Shown here: positions 1 to 9,004 of the stretch, piece after piece
Layout: the number at the start of each line of letters is the position of its first letter
How positions within the stretch are numbered: the stretch's first letter is position 1
Assembly: GCA_038845865.1 (NCBI GenBank)
Contig: JAWBQJ010000003.1
Location: 114,058-178,057 of the forward strand
DNA from: Desulfurococcaceae archaeon
GTDB taxonomy: Archaea > Thermoproteota > Thermoprotei_A > Sulfolobales > Desulfurococcaceae
Length of the DNA stretch: 64,000 bases
Direction: 5' to 3'
The notes under the pieces: model-generated
Seen by the model: only the letters and a program-made list of their open reading frames with translations
Database searches by the model: none
Told to the model about the DNA's origin: nothing
Made by a program: the position numbers and the translations under genes

Positions 1-360
1 CATGCTTGATGGCGTTTGAAGAACTACTATCTTCGCTTTGAGGGCTTTCGCTATTTCCAAGGTCTTCTCAAACGCCTCAATGTTCTCGCGCGTGGGCTTT
101 AAGTAACCGTAGTTTTCCAAGCTACCCGCGGGCCTCTTCTTCATCTTTCTCCAAGTCGGTGACGTGTAGGGGTGAGTGATGACTTGCCACGCTTTAACGG
201 TAAATTCAAAGCTTTCAGGGGCTTCACGCCTAATTTCCTGGGCCCATTCCAAGCTAGGTAACTCGTAGAAGGTATTTTGGAGTTCAACCACGCCGAGTAG
301 CTCGTAGTACCTTTTCCTCGCCGTGGGGAACCCACAACACCCCACTTGAACGCGCTTCAT
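1..360 (-). CDS. DUF72 (YecE-like) family protein, 3' end beyond window
   Basis: The frame is open from an ATG at 360 down to base 1, giving the first 120 residues; the rest lies outside the window. The N-terminus reads MKRVQVGCCGFPTARKRYYE, followed by a VELQNTFYELP segment and a FTVKAWQVITHP segment, the usual signature of DUF72 TIM-barrel proteins. The family is widespread in archaea and bacteria, and its biochemical role is not established. The gene is read leftward, 15 bases downstream of the AbrB-ACT regulator gene on the same strand, so the two could be cotranscribed. Family assignment is by motif memory only. Confidence 0.85.
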   Translation of the reverse strand, partial: MKRVQVGCCGFPTARKRYYELLGVVELQNTFYELPSLEWAQEIRREAPESFEFTVKAWQVITHPYTSPTWRKMKKRPAGSLENYGYLKPTRENIEAFEKTLEIAKALKAKIVVLQTPSSM

Positions 361-374
361 TAGGCCTCCCAACG

Positions 375-782
375 CTACACCATCTTTACTATTTCGACGT
401 TTTTAACCGGTTCAAGGGTCTTGAGCCCGTCTTCGATCGTGTCGATGTCCGATATCCCGCTTCTCCCCATATCCACGATCATCTCGCACTCCCCGAGCTC
501 CTCTCTTTTCAGCACTATGCACTTCGTGGATACGATGTCGATGTTCCTAGAAGCGAGAAACCTAGTTATTTCGGCCAGTACGCCCGTTCGGTCTTCGACT
601 ACGAGTCGTAGTTTCAATAATTGGGCTGCTATAGGTAGCGGTACGAGCTTTATCTCCTTGGAGTTCCTATCAGCAATCATCAGCAGGTACATTCCTTCAC
701 GTATGTTAAACAACTCCCGTATGGCAGATGGTATTGTAATGCGTCCTTTCGAGTCTACTTTAACTGTTTCCTCTATAGACAT
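375..782 (-). CDS. AbrB/SpoVT domain plus ACT domain transcriptional regulator
   Basis: Residues 1-45 form a swapped-hairpin AbrB DNA-binding domain (VKVDSKGRITIPSAIRELF). Residues about 55-135 form an ACT domain (LRLVVEDRTGVLAEITRFLA), which normally binds amino acids or similar small ligands. The architecture suggests a ligand-responsive regulator; target and ligand are unknown. I chose the ATG at 782. The longer frame begins at 812, but the minus-strand TATA-like TTTTAATAAA around 822-832 puts the likely transcription start near 800, downstream of that codon. Confidence 0.82.
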   Translation of the reverse strand: MSIEETVKVDSKGRITIPSAIRELFNIREGMYLLMIADRNSKEIKLVPLPIAAQLLKLRLVVEDRTGVLAEITRFLASRNIDIVSTKCIVLKREELGECEMIVDMGRSGISDIDTIEDGLKTLEPVKNVEIVKMV

Positions 783-853
783 GTTCGTTACCACCAAGCA
801 CTGATAACCCAAATTCCCCCTTTTTATTAAAATCCGCCGATCAGCGGCGACGC

Positions 854-1660
854 CTAGATCTCGAAGGGAACGGTTGAGAGCACCTTCACCTTAAACGGTT
901 GAAGCCTCTCTTCCCATGCAGACCCAAGCCCCATTACCACCACGACGTCAACTACTTCTGCCCTCGACTTCGCCAGCATGTGAATTACGGACTCCAGTGT
1001 CTTACCCGTGTACACGACATCTGCGAGAATAAGCACCTTGTCCTTGCGCGTGATTAAGTCCCTGTCTAGGTAGAGTATTTCTATGTCCTTGGGCCCCTTC
1101 ATCACGGTTATGCTGTAGTACTGTACTCCGGGGTAGCTTTTTCTCTTCACGAGGACTATTGGTGCCCCAAACTCCGTTGAAAGCATCGTTGCGATCGGGA
1201 GTACGGCTTCCGCCGTCGCCACGATCTTCGTTATCTGCTTGTCAACGAGGTCGAGCATTATCATAATGGACAGTAACCTCGCTATGTAGGGGTCTTTTAA
1301 CACTCTGAGGAGGTCTATTATTGGGCTTTTCTCCCTTTCAACAAGGTCCTTTAGGAGGTACCCCAGATCTAGGGACAACGCGGTCTTGGCTAGTATCCTC
1401 ACGGCGTGATCGAAGCCCGGTATTATAGACCCCTTCACGTACCTGCACAATACCGATTCCGGGAGACCGGTCAGCTCGTATAGGTCCCTGTACGAGAGTA
1501 CGGGTTTTACTAGCCTCAAGACCTCCGAGGCCAGGAGCCTCATCTTAACCTTGTCGGCCTTGCTACGTCCGTAGGCCTTTACAAGCTTCTCGGCGAACAG
1601 CTCTACTTCCCGTTCACGGGGTCTTCTTATTATCAGTACCCTCCTACTCCAAGCCCGCAA
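854..1660 (-). CDS. HTH-phosphoribosyltransferase transcriptional regulator (PyrE-like, GfcR type)
   Basis: The N-terminal part (about residues 35-85) looks like a helix-turn-helix (YRDLYELTGLPESVLCRYVK). The C-terminal half carries a phosphoribosyltransferase fold with the PRPP loop VLILADVVYTGKT near residues 205-217. In archaea this pairing is typical of PRTase-like regulators related to orotate phosphoribosyltransferase (GfcR-like), which use the PRTase domain as a ligand sensor. The start is TTG at 1660. A minus-strand TATA-like CCTTATTAAC at 1684-1693 predicts a start of transcription very close to it, so the mRNA may be leaderless. The gene is divergent from the XPB operon. Its regulon cannot be read from sequence. 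Confidence 0.75.
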   Translation of the reverse strand: MRAWSRRVLIIRRPREREVELFAEKLVKAYGRSKADKVKMRLLASEVLRLVKPVLSYRDLYELTGLPESVLCRYVKGSIIPGFDHAVRILAKTALSLDLGYLLKDLVEREKSPIIDLLRVLKDPYIARLLSIMIMLDLVDKQITKIVATAEAVLPIATMLSTEFGAPIVLVKRKSYPGVQYYSITVMKGPKDIEILYLDRDLITRKDKVLILADVVYTGKTLESVIHMLAKSRAEVVDVVVVMGLGSAWEERLQPFKVKVLSTVPFEI

Positions 1661-1702
1661 AATTAGAGCACCATTCTAGTAGTTAATAAGGTGTTTTGAA
1701 GT

Positions 1703-1712
1703 CTTTATATTT
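1703..1712 (+). promoter_or_regulatory. TATA box for the XPB-helicase operon
   Basis: TTTATATTTA lies in the divergent intergenic region and predicts transcription starting near 1735, ahead of the TTG at 1775. Confidence 0.5.
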
Positions 1713-1774
1713 AAGGCGATGAGCGGGGTTTTAAGTACTGAGACTACTGATGACAAACCCACGCGGCGAGCGGC

Positions 1775-2194
1775 TTGAGCTATGAGTGTCGTTTAGAACC
1801 AGCAATTAACAAATTTAAAATTAAGAACATCGAAGAAGCTGTTATCGAGGCCGCAGCCCTTGAACTGGAGTACGTGAAGGTCTGCGGAGCGTGCTACGAG
1901 TTTACGATATGTGTGTATATTCATATATCGCTAGAGCCCGGTAGCTGCTGGGCTGAACTGGTAGGCGTGTCTGTAACTGTCAGTTCTAGCACTGAGGTTG
2001 ATGAGCGGGTGCACCTCCTATTTAAACACGCCTCCTTAATTGTAAGCAACACTAGTACGGGTACGAGTGTTTTTTACGTGATGAAAGAACATAGTCTCGG
2101 GGTATACTATTTGCTCTGCAGAGGCATTAGCGCTGAGTGGAGAGGTTACGAGCCCGTGGACTACGAAGAGATTAAAGAGCTTGCAGGGGAGTGA
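1775..2194 (+). CDS. Cys-rich protein of unknown function, partner gene of XPB helicase
   Basis: A 139-residue protein that I do not recognise. It is soluble-looking with six cysteines (for example VCGACYEFTIC near residues 36-46), no transmembrane segment and a beta-rich middle. It starts at a TTG; the nearby ATG at 1749 is out of frame. Its stop overlaps the GTG start of the helicase gene by four bases, so the two are translationally coupled. In other archaea XPB is usually paired with the nuclease Bax1, and this protein does not resemble Bax1. A role with the helicase is inferred from coupling only. Confidence 0.7.
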   Translation: MSYECRLEPAINKFKIKNIEEAVIEAAALELEYVKVCGACYEFTICVYIHISLEPGSCWAELVGVSVTVSSSTEVDERVHLLFKHASLIVSNTSTGTSVFYVMKEHSLGVYYLLCRGISAEWRGYEPVDYEEIKELAGE

Positions 2195-3840
2195 TCTCCT
2201 TGCCCATAGTTTTCAGGGTGAAGAGGTGGCTTGAAGAGGAGGAGTTCCAGGAGCTGCTTAAAGTAGCCGATTACCTGGGCTACGAAGCAGGCTACAAGAA
2301 GTTCAAAGTCAACATCGAGAAGGCTTTGAGAAACGGATACCTAGTAGAGGACGTGAAGGGCTTGCTAGAGGAATACGCCGCGGAGATCGAGGGCTCTATG
2401 GGCGACGTTGAAAGGGCGCTCGAAGATTACTACCCGGTCTTCGAGTGGTCACCCACCAAGGGGGTTATACGAATACGCCTGTCGAGGCTCGTGTATAACG
2501 TAGTTAAAGAGCACTTGAAGAGGACCGGCTCTAAGCGCAGTGAGGTAATGGACGACAAGGTGGTAGTGGAGGTATTACCGTACTACGTGCAGGAAGTAGC
2601 GAACTACTTCAAGAATCTGGGCTTACGGTTTATTGATGTAAATAACATTTTACGCGAGAAGCATCTCGGGCTCGAGCCCGAGCTAAAGGGCGTGAAACTT
2701 AGGCCCTATCAGGAGGAAGCCTTAGATAAGTGGTTTGAAAACAAGTGCCGCGGAGTGATAGCCCTCCCCACGGGCTCCGGAAAAAGCCTCATCGCCATAG
2801 CCGCGATCGTGAGGTTACGCGCGAGGACGCTCATCGTCGCATACACCAAGGAGCAGGTATTCCAGTGGCGTGACTTCATACTGGAGTACACTACCTTGCC
2901 GGCAGGCATAATCGGCTTGTTTTACGGTGAGGAGAAGAGGTTGGCGCCAATCACCATTACCACCTATCAGAGCGGCTTCAGGAACATAAATGCTATTTCA
3001 CCGCACTTCAGCATGATCGTGGTGGACGAGGTCCATCATCTGCCGGCCGAGAAGTTCAGGCACATAGCGCTTCACAGCCTCGCCACCTACAGAATGGGGC
3101 TTTCCGCTACCCCTACTCGTGAGGATGGCAAGCACGAGGAGTTATTCCCCCTACTGGGCGGGATAGTGTACTATAAATCGCCATCCGAGCTGGCGGAGAA
3201 GGGCTATCTGGCGCCATATGCCATTATAACGATTAAGGTTAAAATGAGCCCGCAGGAGCGCAAACTATACGAAGAGCTGCGGAGAAGGTACAGGGCCCTT
3301 GCAGGTGGAAAGAAGTTCCAGGAAATACTGGAAGAAGCCCGCCGCGGTAATCCTAAAGCTGCCGAGGCTCTCGGAGTACACAGCGAAATGAAAATGCTCT
3401 TAGCGAAGTCGATAGCAAAAATTGAGAAAGCAGTAGAGCTCGCGCTATCCGAGTACAAGAAGGGCAGTAAGGTCATAGTGTTCACGCAGTACGTCGACCA
3501 GGCTAAAGAGGTCGCGAAAAGGCTGGGCAGCCTACTACTGACCGGCGACACCCCCGAGGCCGAGAGAAAGAACGTCTTGGAGGTCTTCAGGAACTCTTCT
3601 CAGGGAATCCTGGTGGTCACAACGGTCGGAGACGAGGGGCTGGACATACCGGATGCGAACGTCGGCATAATAGTGTCCGGTACCGGTTCTAGGAGACAGT
3701 TCATTCAACGGTTGGGAAGGCTCCTAAGGCCCAAGGCCAGCGGAGTGCGCGCGGTGCTATACGAGATTGTATTGGAAAGGACCCCCGAGGAGTACTACGT
3801 CGAGAAGCACAAGCTAGCGGAGATGGGTGACTTCATATAG
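2191..3840 (+). CDS. xpb: XPB-family superfamily 2 DNA helicase
   Basis: A 549-residue SF2 helicase. Residues about 1-150 form the damage-recognition-like N-terminal region. Motif I is ALPTGSGKS near residue 190, motif II is DEVHH near 277, motif III is LSATPTR, and motif VI is QFIQRLGRLLRP near 510. This is the arrangement of archaeal XPB/Rad25 homologues, 3'-5' DNA translocases linked to nucleotide excision repair and, in Sulfolobales, to the nuclease Bax1. It starts at GTG 2191, overlapping the preceding small gene, and no Bax1-like gene follows. Function beyond DNA unwinding is family knowledge. Confidence 0.9.
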   Translation: MISLPIVFRVKRWLEEEEFQELLKVADYLGYEAGYKKFKVNIEKALRNGYLVEDVKGLLEEYAAEIEGSMGDVERALEDYYPVFEWSPTKGVIRIRLSRLVYNVVKEHLKRTGSKRSEVMDDKVVVEVLPYYVQEVANYFKNLGLRFIDVNNILREKHLGLEPELKGVKLRPYQEEALDKWFENKCRGVIALPTGSGKSLIAIAAIVRLRARTLIVAYTKEQVFQWRDFILEYTTLPAGIIGLFYGEEKRLAPITITTYQSGFRNINAISPHFSMIVVDEVHHLPAEKFRHIALHSLATYRMGLSATPTREDGKHEELFPLLGGIVYYKSPSELAEKGYLAPYAIITIKVKMSPQERKLYEELRRRYRALAGGKKFQEILEEARRGNPKAAEALGVHSEMKMLLAKSIAKIEKAVELALSEYKKGSKVIVFTQYVDQAKEVAKRLGSLLLTGDTPEAERKNVLEVFRNSSQGILVVTTVGDEGLDIPDANVGIIVSGTGSRRQFIQRLGRLLRPKASGVRAVLYEIVLERTPEEYYVEKHKLAEMGDFI

Positions 3841-3857
3841 CAAGCGGTTGTAGCAGG

Positions 3858-4514
3858 CTAAGGGCTACTAGCTACCACGTCTATTAAAGCCTGTATTATG
3901 GGTGCGAAATCCTCCGGCCTGCTCGGACAGCAGAAATGAACGCTCCTTACACTGTTCTCTAGAGTTAGCCACACGAGTGGTTTAAACGCGTTTACATCGC
4001 TGCAAGCTACTAGCACCAACTTGTTTTCCTTAAGCGCGTTCGTAACGAGCTTCTCCACGCCTTCAACGTCGATCACGGCAATCCAGGGCCTTTGAGCGTA
4101 CTTCAGCGCGAGGGTCTCTACTGTTACCGCGGTACAGGGAGGGCAATTGCCGTGTGGCCTCAACTCCATACGCTCTTCTCTTAAACCCGTACATTCCAGT
4201 AATGATTTTACCACGTGCGCGAGCAGTTCAGGTTTCACCCACGTGTATTCAGCCCACGCATCTTTCACTACGCGGAAGACCCGCCCCCTTCCGTGCAGGG
4301 GGGGCTCGGCCTCCATGTCTACGATAAGCGCGGGAAACCCCACTGCTATGGCCAGGTGCTCGCCACCGACGTCGACCTCGATGACCACTGGTTCGTGCGT
4401 GATCCCAACTCTATCCACGCCGAGGTCTACGAGTTCTTTAAGGGTGGTGTAAAGCTCTCCCGGCTCGAAGAGGTTTATTTCCTTGATGTAGGATCCTGAG
4501 GGGATGCGCGGCAT
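3858..4514 (-). CDS. Hypothetical protein with CPPC motif
   Basis: I do not recognise this 218-residue protein. It has an acidic-hydrophobic N-terminal half. A NCPPC motif near residue 123 resembles a thioredoxin-type redox pair, but no clear thioredoxin fold surrounds it, and an FCCPSRPEDF segment lies near residue 195. Hydrophobic strands alternate with helices (WIAVIDVEG, KLVLVACSD), suggesting an alpha/beta fold. It starts with ATG at 4514 and converges with the XPB operon, whose stop lies 18 bases away. The alba gene lies upstream on the same strand, 84 bases off. Redox or metal binding is a guess from the cysteines. Confidence 0.7.
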   Translation of the reverse strand: MPRIPSGSYIKEINLFEPGELYTTLKELVDLGVDRVGITHEPVVIEVDVGGEHLAIAVGFPALIVDMEAEPPLHGRGRVFRVVKDAWAEYTWVKPELLAHVVKSLLECTGLREERMELRPHGNCPPCTAVTVETLALKYAQRPWIAVIDVEGVEKLVTNALKENKLVLVACSDVNAFKPLVWLTLENSVRSVHFCCPSRPEDFAPIIQALIDVVASSP

Positions 4515-4598
4515 GCGGATCTACGTGCATAGTGGTAGGTTGCGCGCCTATAAAAATCATTTTATTTTATTCGCAGACGTCACTTATAGGGCTGGACG

Positions 4599-4889
4599 CT
4601 ATTCTTTTACTTTCAACTTTATTTCGATAATGCTAACTCTAGCCTCTCTGCCCTGTGGATTCGTCAGCGTTTGGCTACCAATCTTGATGTCGTCTACGTC
4701 GACCTTGCCCGGTAGGAACCTGTTCTTTATTATCTCGACGGTGTCCACCGCCTTGCTGATTGCCCTTCCTCTCGCCTTGATGTATACCTCTTTTACCCCC
4801 TGGTGCACTAGGGTTAGTACGGCGATTACGTAGTTCATTACAGGCTTCTTGCCTACTAATACTGTGTTTGCGCTTTGCGGCTGAGCCAT
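4599..4889 (-). CDS. alba: Alba chromatin protein (first copy)
   Basis: A 96-residue Alba protein. It has the conserved [13 protein letters not shown] helix with the lysine pair that contacts DNA and is acetylated in Sulfolobus, then [18 protein letters not shown] and the beta-hairpin segment. Alba dimers coat double-stranded DNA and also bind RNA. A bidirectional AT-rich element at 4940-4950 gives a TATA box on this strand, with a short leader holding GGGGATAAAG just before the ATG. That leader resembles those of the second alba gene and of the microprotein at 23900. Unlike many genes here it is leadered, fitting high expression. Confidence 0.95.
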   Translation of the reverse strand: MAQPQSANTVLVGKKPVMNYVIAVLTLVHQGVKEVYIKARGRAISKAVDTVEIIKNRFLPGKVDVDDIKIGSQTLTNPQGREARVSIIEIKLKVKE

Positions 4890-5207
4890 TTCTTTATCCC
4901 CTTAGACTTATATCTCAAAATATCACTCACAGCTGTGAAATTTAAAAACTTTTCTCTACCGGGCAAGGCCGCTGAACACCCCCGTCCTCGCGTCCTCACG
5001 AATCTTTTAAGAGGGCCTTCCAAGCCCCTCCACGCTAACTGGGCACCTACCGGGACCTCTAACTGGCGGCATTGATGGGAGGCTAGCGAGAAACGTGGTA
5101 TAGAGTGCGAACCATGCCCTCCGCTGAAAAAGCGTGAACGCTATTGGAGGATTAGGGTAGTAGAGAATCATCTCTACCCTCAGCTTAGTTGTGCCTCTAC
5201 GGGTCTA

Positions 5208-5291
5208 GTGGTGCGTGGTTGCGGTGGAGTAGTTAAGGTGAAACATGTAAACGGTAATACATCCTCTTGCACCTTAAAAACCACGCGCCAC
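5208..5291. repeat. Composite inverted repeat over the reverse gyrase promoter
   Basis: Outer arms GTGGTGCGTGGTT (5208-5220) and AACCACGCGCCAC (5279-5291) match at 12 of 13 bases in inverse orientation. Inner arms TTAAGGTG (5233-5240) and CACCTTAA (5270-5277) match perfectly. The inner right arm overlaps the TATA-like CTTAAAAAC at 5273-5281, so a protein bound here could control reverse gyrase. Confidence 0.55.
5273..5281 (+). promoter_or_regulatory. TATA box of reverse gyrase
   Basis: CTTAAAAAC sits about 40 bases before the GTG start at 5318 and predicts transcription from about 5303. It lies inside the composite inverted repeat. Confidence 0.5.
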
Positions 5292-5317
5292 TTTACATTT
5301 GATCAACGGGTGGATAT

Positions 5318-8300
5318 GTGGACGCTGTCATTCCGCTGTACAAATCTGCGTGCCCGATCTGCGGAGGGGACGCCGCCTCAACCGACATAGAGCTTCGCGG
5401 ATCCTGTGAAAACTGTGCCCACAGGTGCGATCCCACGTTAAACGCGCTCATGAGCTTCGTTACTAGTAACGAAGAAGAGCTCATATCCTTCTTCGAGAAG
5501 GTGACGGGGCTCAAGCCCTGGGGCGCGCAGAGGCACTGGTTGAAGCGCCTCACACGGGGCGAAAACACCGTCTTAATCGCCCCCACGGGTGTGGGCAAAA
5601 CCACGTTACTCATGGTTTACGCGCTTCACTCCGTTGCTAGAGGAAAAAGAGTGCTCTACGTTACCCCCACGAAGTCCTTGTTGAACCAGACCTATGTAAA
5701 GGTGGAGGAATTCGCTAAGAGGGTGGGGCTAGACCCCTCCAAGATCCTGTGCTATAACTCTAACCAGTCCAGAAGAAGCCGCGAAATCGTCCTCAACCGC
5801 ATCGAGAACTGCGACTTCGGGCTACTCGTAGTGACTAATAACTTCCTGCTAAAGAACCATGAAGCCCTGTTAAGATGCAAAGTAGATGTTGTAATAGTAG
5901 ATGACGTGGATAGCCTCATAAAGAACGAGAGGGGCGTCTATAACCTCGTAAGGCTACTAGGCTACAGCGAGAGATCGGTAGAGCTGGCGAAGAGAAGATT
6001 AAACCTCCTCTGGAGGATTTTACTGGGCAGGGCATACGGTAAGAACGTAGACGAGCTAGTCAAGCAGTTCATCGAACTCGATAGGGAGCTCGAAGCAGAG
6101 CTCACATCCACCAGGTCCAGTCAGCTTGTTGTAGCCTCTGCCACGGGTAGGAGCCGTGGACTTGCAGGTAGACTGCTAAAAGACCTGTTAAAAGTGGACT
6201 TGTCTGGGATAACCGTGTATGGGCGCAACGTGACTGACAGCTATGTGCTCGTAAAAGACCCCGAGGAGCTCGCTAAACACGTACTAAGCGTCGTGAGCGC
6301 CCTTGGAAAGGGCTGCCTGCTGTACATCTCTCCACGCCACCCGCTCAGAGAGGCCTACGAGCGCGTCGTTGAGAGAATATTTGGCGAGCTCGAAAAGATG
6401 GGCTTGAAGGCATCACCTGCTACCTATAGGGCAATCGCCGACTTTACGAAGGGCTCGCTGGACGTCCTGGTGGGGTACTCCACGTACTACGGTACCAGCG
6501 TGAGGGGGCTGGACTCGCCAGTACACATAAGGTACGCCATTTTCCTCGGGACGCCGGTGTTTGCCGTTAGCTTGGAGAGCTTCCTTGCGAAGTTGAACAT
6601 GCTCTCGAGGATCCTGATCGAGGTTTCAGGTAGGGGGGGTGACCCGGCCCTAAAGAAGCTCGCGGTAGAGGTTCGTAAGAAGTCACTTACATTATCACCG
6701 TCTGAGAGAAGGGTGCTTAGCCTGTGCTTAGCGGGTAAAATCCCCGAGAGCGCCGTTGAAAGCGTGCACAAGTTATCGGCGCAGTACCGGGAAATAAAGG
6801 AAGCCTATTCCAGGGCTTTAAGTGCTGTGAAGGAGGCGCTGGATAGGGAGCGCGTCATGGTTGTTGGAACAATGACGCTGGTTCGTTCAGGAGACAAGTA
6901 CCTTGCCTTGATACCGGACACTATGACTTACATCCAGGCATCTGGCAGGACGAGCCGGCTGATGGGGAACAGGATGACCCGCGGCTTCTCACTGATAGTA
7001 GAGCACTACGACTTGAAAAACTTAGTCGCCGGGCTAGAAAGCAGGCTCAAAGCCTTTAGTAGAGACGTGGAGTTTAAGCCGCTGGATAACGTCTCCCTCT
7101 TCGAGGAAAAGAAGTACGTGGTGGCGAGCAGGGAGGGCTCCGAAGGCACTGAACTGGCATACCGCTCAGTCCTACTGGTAGTGGAATCGCCTACGAAAGC
7201 CAAGACCATTGCTAGGTTTTTTGGGAGGCCGTCTGCACGGAGGATCGGGGATGTCAACGTGTACTCCATTCCAGTTAAACTAGGCAGTGAGGTAGTCGAG
7301 TTCAACGTGGTCGCAACGCGGGGCCACGTATACGACTTAACCGTGAACAGTGAGTGCGGGTTTTACGGGGTCTTGGTGAAGCCCTCCACTATTGCGCCGA
7401 TCTACACGACCATTAAGAAGTGTAGGCTTTGTGGAACGCAGTTTGTCGACTACGAGAAGTGCCCCAGGTGCGGTAGCCTCATGTACTCGGACTCCAAGCA
7501 AGTCATCGCTGTTCTCAGGAAACTCGCCACAGAGGTTGAAGAGGTTTACATTGCCACGGACCCCGACCTTGAAGGGGAGAAAATAGCGTACGACGTCTAC
7601 GTAGCGCTCCGCCCCTTTAACAGGAGTATTTGGCGCATCGAGCTCCACGAAATTACGCTATCTGAGCTCTTAAAGGCTATCCAGAGTAGACGGTACATCG
7701 ACAGAAAGCTCGTCGAGGCCGAGATATACAGGAGAGTGCTTGACAGGTTCCTGGGCTTTTCACTCAGTTACAAACTGCAAAGCACATATGGCCACAAGTA
7801 CCTGGGTGCCGGCAGGGTTCAGACGCCCGTTTTAGGGCTAGTCATCGAAAGGTATAGAGAGCACGTCAACAAGAAGTGCAAGAAGGTGATAATCACAACC
7901 GATAGTCCCTTAAAGTACTCATTTTCAATTCACCTAGAGAGACACCAGGTGGACCTGGTTGAAGCGTTGAGATGTACATCCGAGTTGACGGTGATCAGGG
8001 AATCCGAGGAGGTGGTTGAGGTACATCCGAAGCCACCGTACACCACCGACGAGCTACTCGCGGATGCCGCGAAGTACGGTATTTCCGTCGATGTCGCAAT
8101 GAGAACCGCTCAAGACCTCTTCGAGTCCGGCCTAATAACTTACCATCGAACTGACTGCACGTACGTTAGCTCAACTGGGATGAAGGTTGCTTCCGAGTAC
8201 CTCTCTTCGCGGGGGCTTAAAGAGTACTTTAAGCCGAGTCACTGGGGCGCGCAGGGAACACACGAAGCCGTGCGGCCGGTTTATCCGCTAGACCCCGAGG

Positions 8301-9004
8301 GCCTGGTACAGGCGGTTGAGGAGGGCATCGTGCCCGCTGTCATCCCGTTAACAGGCCTTCACCTAAAGCTGTACGGCTTGGTATTCAGGAGGTTCATTGC
8401 AAGCCAGATGAAGCCGTTTAAGGCCATTAAAGCAGTGTACTCCATCACGCTAGGTGACAACGTCCTGGGCAGAGTGGAGGTCTATACTAGCATCCTGGAG
8501 GGTGGTTTCAACCTGGTTGAGCCCGTTAAAGTTTACAGCGAGCTGAAGGGGCTTGACAGGTTTAGCGTCAAGGTCCGCGACGTCAAGATCGTGGATTCTA
8601 GTATGGTGCCGCTATACAGTAGTGGTGACGTCGTGCTCTTGATGAAGAGGCTTTCTATTGGTAGGCCCAGCACATACTCCAAGATACTGTCGAGTATTAG
8701 GAGGCACGGCTACGTCGTGGAATCTAAGGTCAAGAAAAAGCTCATTCCCACTAAGCGAGGTATTGAGGTGTACGAGTTCCTCAGCAAGCACTATCCTGAG
8801 CTGGTTTCCGTAGAGGTGACGAGGAAGATGGAGGCCGTTGTGGACATGATCTCTAGAGGGGAGGTTACGGGGTACGAGGCAATACAGGGTGTTCTGCTCT
8901 CCCTAGCGGGGTTAGGCCTCATCGAGCCCGCGCTAGTACCTCCTCTTAATCTTAATGGCGATATAAGGCTTAACCTTGCCTTTGACAACATCGCTACCAA
9001 TTGA
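5318..9004 (+). CDS. rgy: Reverse gyrase
   Basis: A full-length 1228-residue reverse gyrase, which introduces positive supercoils into DNA and marks hyperthermophiles. The N-terminal zinc finger is ACPICGG with ENCAHRC. The SF2 helicase half carries Walker A APTGVGKTT near residues 88-96 and Walker B VIVDDVDSL. A second zinc ribbon (CRLCGTQF...CPRCG) near 705-725 precedes the topoisomerase IA half. The catalytic tyrosine is in GLITYHRTDC, Tyr 942. The start is GTG 5318; the in-frame upstream codons run into a stop at 5300. Its 3' end overlaps the oppositely oriented second alba gene by 72 bases. Confidence 0.97.
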   Translation: MDAVIPLYKSACPICGGDAASTDIELRGSCENCAHRCDPTLNALMSFVTSNEEELISFFEKVTGLKPWGAQRHWLKRLTRGENTVLIAPTGVGKTTLLMVYALHSVARGKRVLYVTPTKSLLNQTYVKVEEFAKRVGLDPSKILCYNSNQSRRSREIVLNRIENCDFGLLVVTNNFLLKNHEALLRCKVDVVIVDDVDSLIKNERGVYNLVRLLGYSERSVELAKRRLNLLWRILLGRAYGKNVDELVKQFIELDRELEAELTSTRSSQLVVASATGRSRGLAGRLLKDLLKVDLSGITVYGRNVTDSYVLVKDPEELAKHVLSVVSALGKGCLLYISPRHPLREAYERVVERIFGELEKMGLKASPATYRAIADFTKGSLDVLVGYSTYYGTSVRGLDSPVHIRYAIFLGTPVFAVSLESFLAKLNMLSRILIEVSGRGGDPALKKLAVEVRKKSLTLSPSERRVLSLCLAGKIPESAVESVHKLSAQYREIKEAYSRALSAVKEALDRERVMVVGTMTLVRSGDKYLALIPDTMTYIQASGRTSRLMGNRMTRGFSLIVEHYDLKNLVAGLESRLKAFSRDVEFKPLDNVSLFEEKKYVVASREGSEGTELAYRSVLLVVESPTKAKTIARFFGRPSARRIGDVNVYSIPVKLGSEVVEFNVVATRGHVYDLTVNSECGFYGVLVKPSTIAPIYTTIKKCRLCGTQFVDYEKCPRCGSLMYSDSKQVIAVLRKLATEVEEVYIATDPDLEGEKIAYDVYVALRPFNRSIWRIELHEITLSELLKAIQSRRYIDRKLVEAEIYRRVLDRFLGFSLSYKLQSTYGHKYLGAGRVQTPVLGLVIERYREHVNKKCKKVIITTDSPLKYSFSIHLERHQVDLVEALRCTSELTVIRESEEVVEVHPKPPYTTDELLADAAKYGISVDVAMRTAQDLFESGLITYHRTDCTYVSSTGMKVASEYLSSRGLKEYFKPSHWGAQGTHEAVRPVYPLDPEGLVQAVEEGIVPAVIPLTGLHLKLYGLVFRRFIASQMKPFKAIKAVYSITLGDNVLGRVEVYTSILEGGFNLVEPVKVYSELKGLDRFSVKVRDVKIVDSSMVPLYSSGDVVLLMKRLSIGRPSTYSKILSSIRRHGYVVESKVKKKLIPTKRGIEVYEFLSKHYPELVSVEVTRKMEAVVDMISRGEVTGYEAIQGVLLSLAGLGLIEPALVPPLNLNGDIRLNLAFDNIATN

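Larger units (their letters stand above)
4890..5317. other. Gap between alba and reverse gyrase, with inverted repeats
   Basis: No convincing coding frame. The gap holds a bidirectional TATA-like TTTAAAAAC at 4940-4950 and a hairpin at 5154-5180 (GGGTAG...TAGAGA / TCTCTA...CCC). It also holds a larger inverted repeat at 5208-5291 that encloses the TATA box of reverse gyrase. A short untranslated RNA could start near 4970, but no recognised RNA family is visible. Confidence 0.5.

Noticed and set aside
375..812. Upstream start at 812 for the AbrB-ACT gene
   Set aside because: TATA position puts the transcript start after it; ATG 782 gives the family-typical N-terminus.
4147..4499. Plus-strand frames opposite the CPPC protein gene
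   Set aside because: Start and composition are poor, and the minus-strand gene gives a better protein with normal codon use.
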